Shown piece by piece: positions 17,269 to 27,147 of a stretch of 64,000 bases of DNA. The DNA lies in assembly GCA_903871335.1 (NCBI GenBank), contig CAIQGE010000030.1, positions 124,001-188,000 of the forward strand. The letters run 5' to 3'. The stretch's first letter is position 1. Every line of letters starts with the position of its first letter. A model generated the notes under the pieces. It was not told the origin of the DNA. It did no database searches and saw only the letters and a list, made by a program, of their open reading frames with translations. The position numbers and the translations under genes are program-made. Source of the DNA: an uncultured Actinomycetes bacterium. Lineage in GTDB: Bacteria > Actinomycetota > Acidimicrobiia > Acidimicrobiales > RAAP-2.

Positions 17269-18153
17269 TTAGTTGTCGCCCTGCGCGGCGATGGCGGCCT
17301 GAATGGCGAGGACGCGTCGGGCCTCGTCCACGTGCAGATTCTCAATCATGCGACCGTCAACGGTCACGACGCCACGTCCGTCGGCTTCCGCTTCTTCGAA
17401 GGCCGCAATGATGCGCTCCGCTAGTGCCACTTCGTCCGCTTCAGGTGAGAAGACCGTGTTGCAAGGTTCAACCTGACTCGGGTGAATCAACGTTTTCCCG
17501 TCAAATCCCATCTCGCGACCCTGACGACACTCCGCGAGCAGTCCGGCCTCGTCCTTGATGTCATTAAAGACACCATCCAAAATCACCTTGCCGGTCGCGC
17601 GCGCGGCGAGCAAGCAATTCCCGAGTCCGAGAAGCAACGGGTGACGGTTGGCCACGCGTACCGCGTGCAGCTCCTTCGCGAGGTCGTTCGTACCCATGAC
17701 CAACACGGTGAGTCGCTCGGAGGCCGCGCAAATCTCTTCCGCGTGCAGCATGGCAATCGGTGTCTCGAGCATCGCCCAGATCTTCGTGTGCTCGGGCGCT
17801 CCGAAACGCTCCAGCGTCGTGGCGATGGCGTGCACGTCGGCGGCGGAGTTCACCTTTGGCACCACGACAGCCGCGGGTCCGACCGCCGCGATGGCCGCGA
17901 GGTCGTCGTCGTGCCACTGGGTACCGAGACCATTGGCACGGATGGTGATCTCACGATTGCCGTATCCGCCACCCGCGAAGGCCGCGCACGCACGCTCACG
18001 GGCTTCGGACTTCGCGTCGGGCGCCACGGCGTCCTCGAGGTCGAAGATCAAAGCGTCGGCGGGAATCGCCTTGGCCTTCTCTAATGCTCGCTCGTTAGCC
18101 GCGGGCATGTAGAGAACGCTCCGCCGGGGTCGCAGGTCACCTGAGGTGGACAT
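17269..18153 (-). CDS. HpcH/HpaI-CitE family lyase (downstream copy)
   Basis: A 294-residue protein of the citrate lyase beta-subunit-like family, which cleaves or forms beta-hydroxyacyl-CoA esters such as malyl-CoA with Mg2+. It shows RRSVLYMPAANERAL, DALIFDLEDAVAPD (metal-binding Glu-Asp), VPKVNSAADV, MLETPIAML and FDGKTLIHPSQVEPCN, all canonical. The start ATG at 18153 shares a base with the stop of the upstream homologue (TGATG), so translation is coupled. Possible activities are malyl-CoA or methylmalyl-CoA lyase, or malyl-CoA thioesterase. Confidence 0.88.
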   Translation of the reverse strand: MSTSGDLRPRRSVLYMPAANERALEKAKAIPADALIFDLEDAVAPDAKSEARERACAAFAGGGYGNREITIRANGLGTQWHDDDLAAIAAVGPAAVVVPKVNSAADVHAIATTLERFGAPEHTKIWAMLETPIAMLHAEEICAASERLTVLVMGTNDLAKELHAVRVANRHPLLLGLGNCLLAARATGKVILDGVFNDIKDEAGLLAECRQGREMGFDGKTLIHPSQVEPCNTVFSPEADEVALAERIIAAFEEAEADGRGVVTVDGRMIENLHVDEARRVLAIQAAIAAQGDN

Positions 18154-19220
18154 CACACACTCTCCGTTCCAATTGTGGCGTAAAGGGCGGCAACCTCGGG
18201 GTCGCGGGCCGCGAGTTCGTCGGCCAGTTCGATCATGACGCGACACTGCTTCACCGACGCGTCGTCTTCCATCTTGCCGTCGAGCATGACCGCACCCGTA
18301 CCGTCGCCCATGGCGGCGATCACGCGACGCGCGTGAAGCACGTCGGCGACGTCCGGCGAAAAGACGCGGCGCGCGATCTCGATTTGGGAGGGGTGCAGAC
18401 TCCACGCGCCGACACAACCCAGCAGGTAGGCGTTGCGGAACTGGTCCTCGCACGCCACGACATCGGCGATGTCGCCGAAGGGTCCGTAGTAGGCGAAGAT
18501 GCCATTCGACTGACAGGCGTCGACCATGCGAGCAATCGTGTAGTGCCACAGATCCTGCTGGTAGATCTTGCGATCGCCGTGAATATCTCCGTCGGTGGGG
18601 TCCTGACGTACCAAGTAATCGGGGTGGCCACCGCCAACACGGGTGGTCTTCATGCGCCGGTTCGCGGCGAGGTCCGCCGGCCCGAGCGAGAGACCCTGCA
18701 TCCGGGGTGACGCGGCACAGATTTCCTCGACGTTGGACACACCACGCGCCGTCTCCAAAATGGCGTGCAGCAGGATCGGTCGATCCAGTTTGGCCTTGGC
18801 CTCGAGTTGCGCCACTAAGCGATCCACGTAGTGAATGTCCTCGGCGCCTTCGACCTTAGGAATCATGATGACGTCAATCTTCTGACCCACTTCAGTTACC
18901 GCCGCCACGATGTCGTCGAGACCCCACGGTGAGTCGAGAGAATTCACGCGTGTCCAAAATTGGGTCGAACCAAAGTCGACCGTGCGACCTACGTCGACGA
19001 GGCCCTGGCGCGCGGCGTCCTTATCACTGGCCGGAACACCGTCTTCCAAATTTGCCAGGAGAACATCCACCTTCGGAGCCAACTCGGGCAACTTGGCGAC
19101 CATTTTGGGATTCGACGCCGGGAAGAAGTGAATCATCCGTGACGGTCGAAAGGGAATTTCGCGCAATGGCTGTGGTGCGCCAACGGCGAGTGGGCGAAAG
19201 AAATCCTTGGCTGAGCGCAC
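18153..19220 (-). CDS. HpcH/HpaI-CitE family lyase (upstream copy)
   Basis: A 355-residue member of the same lyase family as the downstream gene but longer and divergent. Motifs: [28 protein letters not shown] (metal site), [21 protein letters not shown] and [12 protein letters not shown]. It resembles the L-malyl-CoA/beta-methylmalyl-CoA lyase branch. GTG start at 19220 with GGAGG seven bases upstream. It forms a two-gene translationally coupled unit with the shorter paralogue; two different lyase/thioesterase steps of one CoA-ester pathway, or a hetero-oligomer, are both possible. Confidence 0.87.
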   Translation of the reverse strand: MRSAKDFFRPLAVGAPQPLREIPFRPSRMIHFFPASNPKMVAKLPELAPKVDVLLANLEDGVPASDKDAARQGLVDVGRTVDFGSTQFWTRVNSLDSPWGLDDIVAAVTEVGQKIDVIMIPKVEGAEDIHYVDRLVAQLEAKAKLDRPILLHAILETARGVSNVEEICAASPRMQGLSLGPADLAANRRMKTTRVGGGHPDYLVRQDPTDGDIHGDRKIYQQDLWHYTIARMVDACQSNGIFAYYGPFGDIADVVACEDQFRNAYLLGCVGAWSLHPSQIEIARRVFSPDVADVLHARRVIAAMGDGTGAVMLDGKMEDDASVKQCRVMIELADELAARDPEVAALYATIGTESV

Positions 19221-19407
19221 GACAACCTCCAGAGTGAACGAGCGAGACCAGTGTAGAGAAGCCCACGGGGTCCAATGACCACGAAAATACGGGGCACGAC
19301 CCGCGTGGGACCGTCACTCCGAGATCCCCGGTGGACAAAAGAAAACATCGTATCTAGAAAGAGAAAATCACTGTGCAGATGTCGTCAACGACGGTTACTG
19401 TCGTCGC

Positions 19408-20034
19408 ATGACTCTCGACGAAAAGCTCACCGCCCTGCTGCACGGACGTGAATTGTTGACCCACCCGTTCTACCAACGCTGGGAGCGAGGTGAGCTCGAG
19501 ATGAACGAACTCTCCGCCTACGCCGCTCAGTACGAGCACGTAGAGCGTCAACTCCCGATCACGCTCGAGGCGTCCGCGTCCCTGTTTCCGCAAGGACCTC
19601 GCCGTGCGGCACTAGAAGACAATTTGGCCGACGAACTAGGTCGTCCGGCACCTCACCTCGAACTCTTCGCGAGCTTCTCTCAGGCCGTCGGTGCGCACCC
19701 CACGGCGCCGACGAGCGCGACACAACATCTCGTCGACGTCTACAACGACGCCCCGACGCACGGCGCATCGTTCGCTCTCGGCGTGATCGCGGCGTACGAG
19801 TCGCAGGCGGCCGACATCGCTTCGTCGAAGGCCGAGGGACTCCGCCGTTGGTACGAGTTGGACGACAACGGCACTCGATTCTGGGACGTTCACGCCGAAC
19901 TCGAAACGACGCACGCACGCTGGCTCATGGACGCCGCCGCTGACGTCGATCACGAGGACTTCCTAGCCGGCGCCGCCGTTTCCCGCGACGCCTGGTGGGC
20001 ATTTCTGGACGAGCGAGAGAGCCTAAATGCCTAG
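19408..20034 (+). CDS. CADD/TenA-like heme-oxygenase-fold protein
   Basis: A 208-residue, all-helical protein. The N-terminus LLTHPFYQRWERGELEMNEL followed by YAAQYEHVERQLP, then DELGRPAPHLELF, and FWDVHAELETTHARW near the C-terminus give a set of Glu/His/Asp residues suited to a dinuclear metal site. This matches the CADD branch (folate-related, self-sacrificing p-aminobenzoate synthase in Chlamydia) of the TenA/PqqC superfamily. Whether it makes p-aminobenzoate is inference. No thiamine or folate gene is adjacent. ATG start; it is divergent from the CitE-like operon. Confidence 0.75.
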   Translation: MTLDEKLTALLHGRELLTHPFYQRWERGELEMNELSAYAAQYEHVERQLPITLEASASLFPQGPRRAALEDNLADELGRPAPHLELFASFSQAVGAHPTAPTSATQHLVDVYNDAPTHGASFALGVIAAYESQAADIASSKAEGLRRWYELDDNGTRFWDVHAELETTHARWLMDAAADVDHEDFLAGAAVSRDAWWAFLDERESLNA

Positions 20035-20103
20035 TTCGGGTGCCTCCCACGTCGACCAGTCCACCCCTTCGGGGTTCGTAGTAAGAAGGGTTGGGAGGTC
20101 AGC

Positions 20104-21306
20104 GTGAGATCACGAAGTGCAGTCGTCGCGGCGGCCATGGTTCTGAGCGCTGCCCTCCTCACTGCGTGCGGTTCGGGTTCGACGACCACCACGACGACCT
20201 TGCGAACAAATCAACAAGCATCTCGCCACCACGTGCCGTGGTCCTCGATCTCCTCACAATGGTCTCTGGCCCTGTGGAGTGCGAATTCGGCGGTGGGCGA
20301 AGGTGAGAAGAATCCTTCCAACGTCACGAATCCAACACGCACGCTGTTCTTGGTCACTCCGAATGGTGGTCGCTACGACATTGCGGACCTCTCGCATTCT
20401 TCAGCGACCCTCATTGATTGGTCACCGTCAACCGATCGAGCGCTGCTAGAGGAATTCCCCTCCTGTCCCCCTGGCACGTTGTGCCCCGTGTTGCCGCAAG
20501 CCGTGCTCACGACCATGGATCTCAAGACCGCCGCGACGACGTCGGTCTTTACCTTCCCCCCAAGCAACACGGTGTTCCTCGAGTCGGTGACCTTCACTCG
20601 ACCGCGGGGACGGGCTCTGCTCGTCGACACCCAAACGAACGATCAACAGCGGCTCACTCGTTACTCCCTCACGGGTACCGTTCAGCAGCAGTACCCCAAC
20701 TCCTTTGGTTCCGCCGGCAGATTCATGGGCAGCCAATTGTCCTCGCCGAACGGAACGTCTCTCGTACTCGGAACGTCGCACGGCATCGCCATCGTGAAAA
20801 ATGACGGTGCCGAGCAAGCGCACTACGTGGTCGACAAGAAGATGTTTGACTGCTCCCCCACTCGTTGGTGGAACACCACAACCGTGCTGGCCAGTTGCAT
20901 GTCCGAGACGAGTCTTCAGCAACTGTTCCTGATTTCAACGAAGGACGGCACCGTCACCGCGCTGACCGAACCACCTCGGTCTCCCGACAACGGTGACATG
21001 AACGCGTGGCAACTCGCCTCCGGCGTGTACGTGCAGACTGCGGGTGGTTGCGGATCGGTCTACCTGTCCGTTCTCGGCGCGGATCACCGCACGACCCCCG
21101 TCAGCATCCCGAAGGTCGATCAGGCGAGCAGCACCTTTGTGCTCGGAGCGACCAGGACGGCACTTCTTCTCCACGCCACCTTGAGCTGTGGCCCGGGTCG
21201 ATCCCTCGTGTGGTTTAACCCACACACGGGTACGACGCGCGTCGTTCTCGGTCCACCGCTCAATGGCGGGAGCGTGGAAGCAGCGTTGGCCTATCCGAAC
21301 CCGTAA
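20104..21306 (+). CDS. Putative lipoprotein with propeller-like body
   Basis: A 400-residue exported protein. The signal peptide ends in the lipobox LLTAC, so Cys22 should be lipidated and the protein tethered to the outer face of the membrane. A Thr-rich linker (GSGSTTTTTTLR) follows. The rest has repeating beta segments such as TLFLVTPNGGRYDIADL, reminiscent of TolB/WD40-like propellers. No enzyme motif was recognised. GTG start preceded by GGGAGGTCAGC. It stands between the CADD-like gene and the acyl-CoA ligase. Confidence 0.75.
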   Translation: MRSRSAVVAAAMVLSAALLTACGSGSTTTTTTLRTNQQASRHHVPWSSISSQWSLALWSANSAVGEGEKNPSNVTNPTRTLFLVTPNGGRYDIADLSHSSATLIDWSPSTDRALLEEFPSCPPGTLCPVLPQAVLTTMDLKTAATTSVFTFPPSNTVFLESVTFTRPRGRALLVDTQTNDQQRLTRYSLTGTVQQQYPNSFGSAGRFMGSQLSSPNGTSLVLGTSHGIAIVKNDGAEQAHYVVDKKMFDCSPTRWWNTTTVLASCMSETSLQQLFLISTKDGTVTALTEPPRSPDNGDMNAWQLASGVYVQTAGGCGSVYLSVLGADHRTTPVSIPKVDQASSTFVLGATRTALLLHATLSCGPGRSLVWFNPHTGTTRVVLGPPLNGGSVEAALAYPNP

Positions 21307-21380
21307 CGCTTGATCGGCGCGTCACGAAGCGAAGGCTTGAGTAGATTCGCTGTCACTCGCCACAACACGCTGGGGGAAAC

Positions 21381-22928
21381 ATGCGCGTACCACTCACTAT
21401 TGGAGATTTCCTGCGCCGCGCCGCGCTCGTGGCGCCGGACCGTGTGGCCGTGATCGACGAACCGGACGCCGTCGGCGGTCTGGGAACCTTGACCTACGGC
21501 GAACTCGCCCGTCGGGCCGCCGCCCTCGCCTCCAAGTTGGACGAATTGGAGATACCCCATGGTGGTCGCGTCGCCATCGTGAGTCCGAACTCGGCCAAGT
21601 TCCTCATCTCCTTCTTCGGCGTGAGCGGGTGGGGGCGTGTTCTTGTGCCGATCAACTATCGCCTCAACGCCGAAGAAATCAGCTACATAATTGAGCACTC
21701 CGGGTCACAGGTTCTTCTCTTCGATCCAGAGCAACGTGATCTGATCGAGGACGTTGACGTACCGGTCAAAGTGGCGCTGGATGGTGTTGAGGACCACGAC
21801 TGGTTCACCGAGTTCCCCGAGCGCCACGATCCACTGCACTGGGACGCCGACGAGGAGGCGACGTGCTCCATCAATTACACCTCCGGAACGACCGCTCGCC
21901 CCAAGGGTGTGCAGCTCACCCACCGCAACTGCTGGCTCAACGCTTCGATCTTCGGTTGGCACGTCGGCGTGAGCGATCGCGACGTGTTACTCCACACGCT
22001 GCCGATGTTTCACGCCAATGGTTGGGGAATGCCGTACGGAGCGACGGCCATGGCCGCCCAACACGTCGTGCTGCGAAAGATTGACGGCGAGGACATTCTT
22101 CGTCGGGTGGAACACGAAGGCGTGACCCTCTTGTGCTGCGCTCCCGCGGTCATCGCCATGACCCTGGACGCTGCGGTCAAAAGGCGCGAGCAGCGAGTAG
22201 GCATTCCCGGACGCGGCCTCGTTCGTGTTGTGGTCGCCGGCGCTCCGCCGCCTCGTCGCACGATTGAACGCGTCGAGCAGGAACTGGGTTGGGAATTCAT
22301 ACAGATCTACGGACTCACCGAAACGTCACCACTGCTCACGATCAATCGTGCGCCCAAGGAATGGGATGACCTATCGAGCAGTGAACGCGCAACTCGACTC
22401 TCTCGCGCCGGCGTGCCAGCGGTAGGAGTTGATATTTCCATCGACGTCGATGGCGAGGTACTCGCCCGCGCTAATCACGTCTTCGCCAGTTATTGGAATC
22501 AGCCCATTGAAACCGAAAAGGCCCTCGAGGGTGGCTGGTTCCACACGGGTGACGGCGGATACCTGGACGGTGCGTACACGGTGATCACGGACCGCAAGAA
22601 GGACGTCATCATCACCGGAGGTGAAAACGTCAGTTCCATCGAGGTCGAAGACACGCTGTTCGCTCACCCCGCCGTCGCCGAGGTCGCGGTCATTGGCGTA
22701 CCCGATGAGAAGTGGGGGGAAACCATCAAGGCCCTGGTCGTCGTACGGGAAGGTTTCGAGGTCAGCGAGGCAGATCTCATTGCTCACTGCCGAGAGCACA
22801 TGGCGCACTTCAAGGCGCCCCGCAGCGTGGAATTCCGTGACGAACTTGCGCGCACCGCCACCGGAAAACTTCAGAAGTTCAAGCTGCGCCAGCCCTATTG
22901 GGAAGGCTTTCAGCGCGGCATCAACTAA
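21381..22928 (+). CDS. Acyl-CoA synthetase (AMP-forming ligase)
   Basis: A 515-residue adenylate-forming enzyme that activates a carboxylic acid as acyl-AMP and transfers it to CoA. Motifs in order: YTSGTTARPKGV (P-loop), YGLTETSP, GWFHTGDGGYLDG, DRKKDVIITGGENVSS (hinge) and the catalytic Lys of TATGKLQK at the C-terminus. It resembles FadD/long-chain or medium-chain ligases used in fatty-acid breakdown. It may supply the acyl-CoA enzymes elsewhere in the window, but is a single-gene unit followed by a hairpin. Confidence 0.93.
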   Translation: MRVPLTIGDFLRRAALVAPDRVAVIDEPDAVGGLGTLTYGELARRAAALASKLDELEIPHGGRVAIVSPNSAKFLISFFGVSGWGRVLVPINYRLNAEEISYIIEHSGSQVLLFDPEQRDLIEDVDVPVKVALDGVEDHDWFTEFPERHDPLHWDADEEATCSINYTSGTTARPKGVQLTHRNCWLNASIFGWHVGVSDRDVLLHTLPMFHANGWGMPYGATAMAAQHVVLRKIDGEDILRRVEHEGVTLLCCAPAVIAMTLDAAVKRREQRVGIPGRGLVRVVVAGAPPPRRTIERVEQELGWEFIQIYGLTETSPLLTINRAPKEWDDLSSSERATRLSRAGVPAVGVDISIDVDGEVLARANHVFASYWNQPIETEKALEGGWFHTGDGGYLDGAYTVITDRKKDVIITGGENVSSIEVEDTLFAHPAVAEVAVIGVPDEKWGETIKALVVVREGFEVSEADLIAHCREHMAHFKAPRSVEFRDELARTATGKLQKFKLRQPYWEGFQRGIN

Positions 22929-22933
22929 GTGTT

Positions 22934-22963
22934 CCACCCCGTACCGGACGCGGCGCGGGGTGG
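22934..22963 (+). terminator. Hairpin after the acyl-CoA synthetase gene
   Basis: CCACCCCG (22934-22941) pairs with CGGGGTGG (22956-22963), 6 bases after the stop codon. There is no T-run. Confidence 0.5.
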
Positions 22964-23034
22964 TGACAGCGAGGACGAGAAGTCCCTAAATTAGAGACAC
23001 GCAAACTTGCGTCAGCGCACGTCAAAGGAGAACC

Positions 23035-23691
23035 GTGTCCGATGCCATGAAGTATTCGAGCAGCGAAGCGATCGCTCGCTCGCAGACGCGCACCCTGTTT
23101 TCACAGACCATGTGGTACGTCGCCGCGACGGCCGGTACCTTCACGGTCGGCGCCTACCTCGGGCGAAACATGTCGTATCACCTGATATGGGTGTGGTTCA
23201 TCGCGGCGCTCGGATGTCTCTTTGCCATGCGCGCGAGTGTTCGTAAGAACCCCGGGCTCACGGTGCCCCTCCTCCTCGGATTCGGCGTCCTGATGGGCCT
23301 CGCCACCTCGCCGACTCTCGTCTACTATTCCTCGACCGACCCCGCCGCCGTCTGGCGCGCTGGCGCTGCCACGGCGTTGTTCATTCTCGGATTCGGCACG
23401 GCCGGCTACACCACGCGACGGGATCTGTCCGCACTCGCGCGAGTCTGTTTCTTTGCGCTGCTGGGTCTGATCATCGCCGGGATTGTGCTCATCTTCGTGC
23501 ACATTCCCGCAGCGGACATGCTCTACAGCGTTCTTGGCCTCGTTATCTTCGCGGGCCTCACGGCCTTCGACTTCCAGCGACTTCGTCGAGGGACGACAGC
23601 GACGGACAATCCGGCGATGCTGGCCGCGTCGATATTCCTCGACGCACTGAACGTCTTCTTGTTCTTCCTACGAATCTTCAGTCGTAACTAG
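23035..23691 (+). CDS. Bax inhibitor-1 (BI-1/YccA) family membrane protein
   Basis: A 218-residue integral membrane protein with seven hydrophobic helices. The BI-1 family pattern is visible: a short polar N-terminus, then LFILGFGTAGYTTRRDLS (the conserved loop after the fourth helix) and IFAGLTAFDFQRLRRG toward the end (acidic pore region). Bacterial members form pH-dependent calcium leak channels. GTG start with AAAGGAGAACC. The next gene is convergent. Confidence 0.86.
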   Translation: MSDAMKYSSSEAIARSQTRTLFSQTMWYVAATAGTFTVGAYLGRNMSYHLIWVWFIAALGCLFAMRASVRKNPGLTVPLLLGFGVLMGLATSPTLVYYSSTDPAAVWRAGAATALFILGFGTAGYTTRRDLSALARVCFFALLGLIIAGIVLIFVHIPAADMLYSVLGLVIFAGLTAFDFQRLRRGTTATDNPAMLAASIFLDALNVFLFFLRIFSRN

Positions 23692-23700
23692 AACGAGCGA

Positions 23701-25722
23701 TCAGCCACCGACCATGATCGGCGAACTATTCGTCAGGAGCTGGTTCAAGGACCCATCGACTTCATTGATTTCGGTGACCGCACTCGTCCCGTAGTCCGCG
23801 ACCCACAGGTGCGTACCATCTGACGAGAGCGCACTCCAGTTGTTGAATCCATAGATGGAACCCGAGAGCACTTGCACGGGTTTCCCCGTTGATTGATCCA
23901 CTTCGGACAATGTGCTGCCGTGCTGATTCGCGACCCACAAGCGCGCGGAATCCGTCACGATGGCAACGGGGTCATTGAATCCGTATGTTGAACCCGCGAG
24001 AACTTGAGTCGCGGTGCCCGTCCCCACGTTGATGTCAGTGACCGAATTGCCCTTGCCGTTAGCGACCCACAAATCTGTTCCATTCGACGTCATCGCGTCC
24101 GGTCCCGATAGGGCGAGTGAGGGACTGTTCAATATCGTCGACGCGGTGCCCGTCTTCTCGTTAAGGACACTGATCGAATTACCCGTTTGATTTGCCACGT
24201 AGAGCGACGCGCCCACCGACACGAGTGCTTCGGGGCCGCTGAACCCGAATGATGTTCCCGAGAACACCTTGACGAGCGCACCCGTCGCCTCAGTGATCTC
24301 GGTCACCGAATTCCCGTTGAAGTTCGCCACGTACAGGTGTGTGCCGTCCGAGGCGAGAGCTTGAGGATTATTGATGCCGAATGACTTGGCCGAGATCACG
24401 GCGATGAGGGCACCCGTCGTGGCGTTGATTTCCGTAATGGTGTTTCCGTATTCGTTCGCGACCCACAGGCGCGTCCCGTCGGAGAGGATCGCTTGCGGAT
24501 CGTCGATGGCGTATGCCGTCCCACTCAGCACCTGAATGGGCATGCACGTCGTGCGATTGAGTTCCGTCAATGACCCGACACTGGCCACCCAGACGTTGTT
24601 GCCGTTGACGGTGATGGCGGAAGGATTGGCGAACTGGTACTGCGGATTCGTCAAGATCTGTTGAATCACACCCGTCGAAGCAGTCGTCTCGGTCACTGTC
24701 GCGTTATTGAAATTCGCGGTCCAGACATTCTTCCCGTCGTACGCGAGAGCAATGGGACCACTAAATGACGGCGAGCCACCAAGGATTTGGACGAGCGCAC
24801 CACTGGACTCGGTCACTTCGGTGAGGGTCGATCCGAACGCATTCGCCACCCATAGATGCGTGCCATCGGACACCATCGACTGAGGATTATTGAATCCGTA
24901 CTTCGCTTTGGGCAGCACTTGAATGAGTGCGCCGGTCTTCTCGTTGATCTCCGTCACGGTGTTCGACGTGTTCGCGACCCACAGACGCGTGCCATCAAAA
25001 ACGAGACTTTCGGGATTCTTCAGCGACAATTTCGACGAGTTCAGAACCTGCACGAGCGCACCCGTTGATTGGTTGATCTCGGTGAGTGCATTCGACGAAA
25101 AATCCGCCACCCACAGATTGGTTCCATCGGAGGCGAAGGAGATGGGACCGTTAAACCCCTGCGCACCCGACAAGACTTGGACAAGCGACCCTGTTGACTC
25201 CATGAATTCGCTCACCGAGTTGCGGGCGAAGTTGGCGACCCAGAGGTGCACGCTGTCGGCGTACAACGCCACGGGCCCGCTAATCGCCACCGACGAACTC
25301 AATGTCCGCACCAAAGCTCCGGTGGACAGCATCACTTCGCTGACCGTGTTACTGGCAAAATTGGCGACCCACAGGTGCGTTCCGTCAGAAGCGAGGGCCT
25401 GGGGGTCATTGAAATGCCCCGTCGCCGCCGTCACGACACGCGCCACCGTGCCGGTGCTAATCGACAACTCGGTGAGTGAGTTCCCCGTGGCATTCGCTAC
25501 CCAGAGATTCCCGCCGGTGACGGCAAGGGCGTCGGGAGACGCGAATTGATACATCCCCATCAAGTTCCCCACTGCGTGGGCTCGCGTTTCCGACGCGGCG
25601 TGAGGCGTCGTTGTTACGAAAGCAGTCGAGTGCGCCGCTGCCCCCACGGCACCAACGGAGAGCGAACTCGTGAGCACAACGACACTGAGGCTTGCTGCCC
25701 AGCGCATCTTCCTTGCTCGCAC
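23701..25722 (-). CDS. Secreted 14-repeat beta-propeller protein
   Basis: A 673-residue exoprotein with a signal peptide. From about residue 60 to the end it consists of 14 repeats of about 43 residues of the type LASDGTHLWVANFxxNTVTEI...STGALVQVLSG. Fourteen equals two seven-bladed propellers; the repeats match the NHL/YVTN class. At DNA level the repeats are also similar, though not identical. The function is unknown, probably surface or extracellular binding. GTG start with GGAGGTTTCTC. No sortase signal or membrane anchor at the C-terminus. Confidence 0.83.
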   Translation of the reverse strand: MRARKMRWAASLSVVVLTSSLSVGAVGAAAHSTAFVTTTPHAASETRAHAVGNLMGMYQFASPDALAVTGGNLWVANATGNSLTELSISTGTVARVVTAATGHFNDPQALASDGTHLWVANFASNTVSEVMLSTGALVRTLSSSVAISGPVALYADSVHLWVANFARNSVSEFMESTGSLVQVLSGAQGFNGPISFASDGTNLWVADFSSNALTEINQSTGALVQVLNSSKLSLKNPESLVFDGTRLWVANTSNTVTEINEKTGALIQVLPKAKYGFNNPQSMVSDGTHLWVANAFGSTLTEVTESSGALVQILGGSPSFSGPIALAYDGKNVWTANFNNATVTETTASTGVIQQILTNPQYQFANPSAITVNGNNVWVASVGSLTELNRTTCMPIQVLSGTAYAIDDPQAILSDGTRLWVANEYGNTITEINATTGALIAVISAKSFGINNPQALASDGTHLYVANFNGNSVTEITEATGALVKVFSGTSFGFSGPEALVSVGASLYVANQTGNSISVLNEKTGTASTILNSPSLALSGPDAMTSNGTDLWVANGKGNSVTDINVGTGTATQVLAGSTYGFNDPVAIVTDSARLWVANQHGSTLSEVDQSTGKPVQVLSGSIYGFNNWSALSSDGTHLWVADYGTSAVTEINEVDGSLNQLLTNSSPIMVGG

Positions 25723-25950
25723 GAGAAACCTCCAGAAGGGGCGCCCGAGCGCCGTGAATCACTGCTGAGGCTAATTGTCACCATGACAAGAGTCAACTGA
25801 ACAAGCGAAAAGGAACTAAAGAAAAATCTTTCAAACATTGATTTTTCGGATGAACAAAATCGAGAGAGCACGATGAGAACTCCTATGAGTTTGATCTCGA
25901 GAGAACCGTCACTCTTTCGTCACGTGATAGTGCCCCCTCACCTCGGCGCA

Positions 25951-26820
25951 TCACTCGTCGTGACGCGACACGCCCCTGATGCGCCAGATACCGAGGAAAC
26001 TCACAACCATTGAGTAGCTAACTCCGATGGCTACTCCTCCGATGGCATCGAGCAACGGGCTCTTCCTCGCAATGAGTAAAGCCACAATCCCCGCGATCAT
26101 GAGCGGTCCCGCGCTGACGGACGCACGAATCAACAACTCCACGCCAGTGACCTCACGAAGTTGCTGCGCACTTGTCACGGTCACCGCACCGTGACGGAAT
26201 CGTCGCCCCGACAGGCCGAGCACGAAGAACACCGCCACGGCGAAGCCCATACCGAGCGCCGCGTGTCCGCGCAAAATTGCCGCCGTGGTGAGAAGGACGG
26301 CGAGGACGGCGCCCGCAGCGTGAACTGGTTGCACGATCGAGCCGACCGTAAATGTGTCACTCGCCACGGCCTCCGAGTTGCGCCACTCTGATGGGCGCAT
26401 GGTCACGGCCGATGGACCTTCCGCAAGGACAAGGTCGAGGGGATGTCCTGACACGTTCGTCACGATGACGTCCTCACCGTCGATCTGGAATCGATGAGCA
26501 TCGACAACGACTACTCGTTCGCGCGGAATGGCGAACGACGGCTCCCCAAGTGATCGGTATGCCGAAGTGGGAACCAGGAACAAAGTGTCCTCGTCAATAC
26601 TGAGCGCGACGCTGCGACCCGTGACGTCGCCATGCAACTCGGCGTCGGCGAACGTTCGAGCCCCAGCGCCGCGCGGATCTCCTCGCTGGGCGTAGGTGGC
26701 GAGCGCGTGCGGTACAACGCGCGCTACCGCACGTTGAAATCGTCGACGTGCCGAGACGCGAAAGGCGGCGAAAACGGCGGCGCAGTAGATAACGAAGAGG
26801 GCCAGGAAGAGGGTTGTCAC
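25951..26820 (-). CDS. Membrane protein of unknown function
   Basis: A 289-residue protein with an N-terminal membrane helix (LFLALFVIYCAAVFAAF), a soluble beta-rich domain of about 120 residues, and four or five C-terminal helices (from about 165). The soluble part contains FAIPRERVVVVDAHRFQIDGEDVIV and looks like a small PH-like sheet domain, but this is a guess. No catalytic motif was found. Preceding it (25723-25950) is an AT-rich intergenic stretch with no gene visible. Confidence 0.6.
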   Translation of the reverse strand: MTTLFLALFVIYCAAVFAAFRVSARRRFQRAVARVVPHALATYAQRGDPRGAGARTFADAELHGDVTGRSVALSIDEDTLFLVPTSAYRSLGEPSFAIPRERVVVVDAHRFQIDGEDVIVTNVSGHPLDLVLAEGPSAVTMRPSEWRNSEAVASDTFTVGSIVQPVHAAGAVLAVLLTTAAILRGHAALGMGFAVAVFFVLGLSGRRFRHGAVTVTSAQQLREVTGVELLIRASVSAGPLMIAGIVALLIARKSPLLDAIGGVAIGVSYSMVVSFLGIWRIRGVSRHDE

Positions 26821-27050
26821 TAGCCCGTCAGCCTACGAAATTCCAACTCGTGGTCGATACCAGCCGCGCGACGGACCGTTCGTCACACCCAGGCGTCGTA
26901 TGTACAGATTGGTTCCAAGGTTCCAAGGTCCCAACCGCAACCCAAGCCGAAGCCGACGTCTTCTACGCCGATGGGTACTTGGCAAAGAAGATCACTGTGA
27001 AGTCTGAATTTTCTCCGTTGTTCAACTCCATCGTCGCGAAGCTCGATTAG
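26814..27050 (+). CDS. Short orphan ORF, possible gene remnant
   Basis: An open frame of 78 codons from a TTG, with no convincing ribosome site. Only the C-terminal half (VFYADGYLAKKITVKSEF and onward) looks protein-like, as if it were the end of a larger lost gene. It overlaps the start of the membrane-protein gene. It lies at the edge of the accessory region and could be a deletion scar. Confidence 0.2.
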   Translation: MSLARQPTKFQLVVDTSRATDRSSHPGVVCTDWFQGSKVPTATQAEADVFYADGYLAKKITVKSEFSPLFNSIVAKLD

Positions 27051-27147
27051 TCGGGATCTACGGTGCCTTCCCCTCGTTGGCGTGAAAACTGCCAACTTCG
27101 CAATTCCGAGTCCCGCCGTCGTCGATCGGGGCTCGCAGCACATGAGT

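Noticed and set aside
23760-25500. CRISPR array suggested by regular repeats
   Set aside because: The repeats are about 129 bases, in frame, and encode propeller blades with no spacers.
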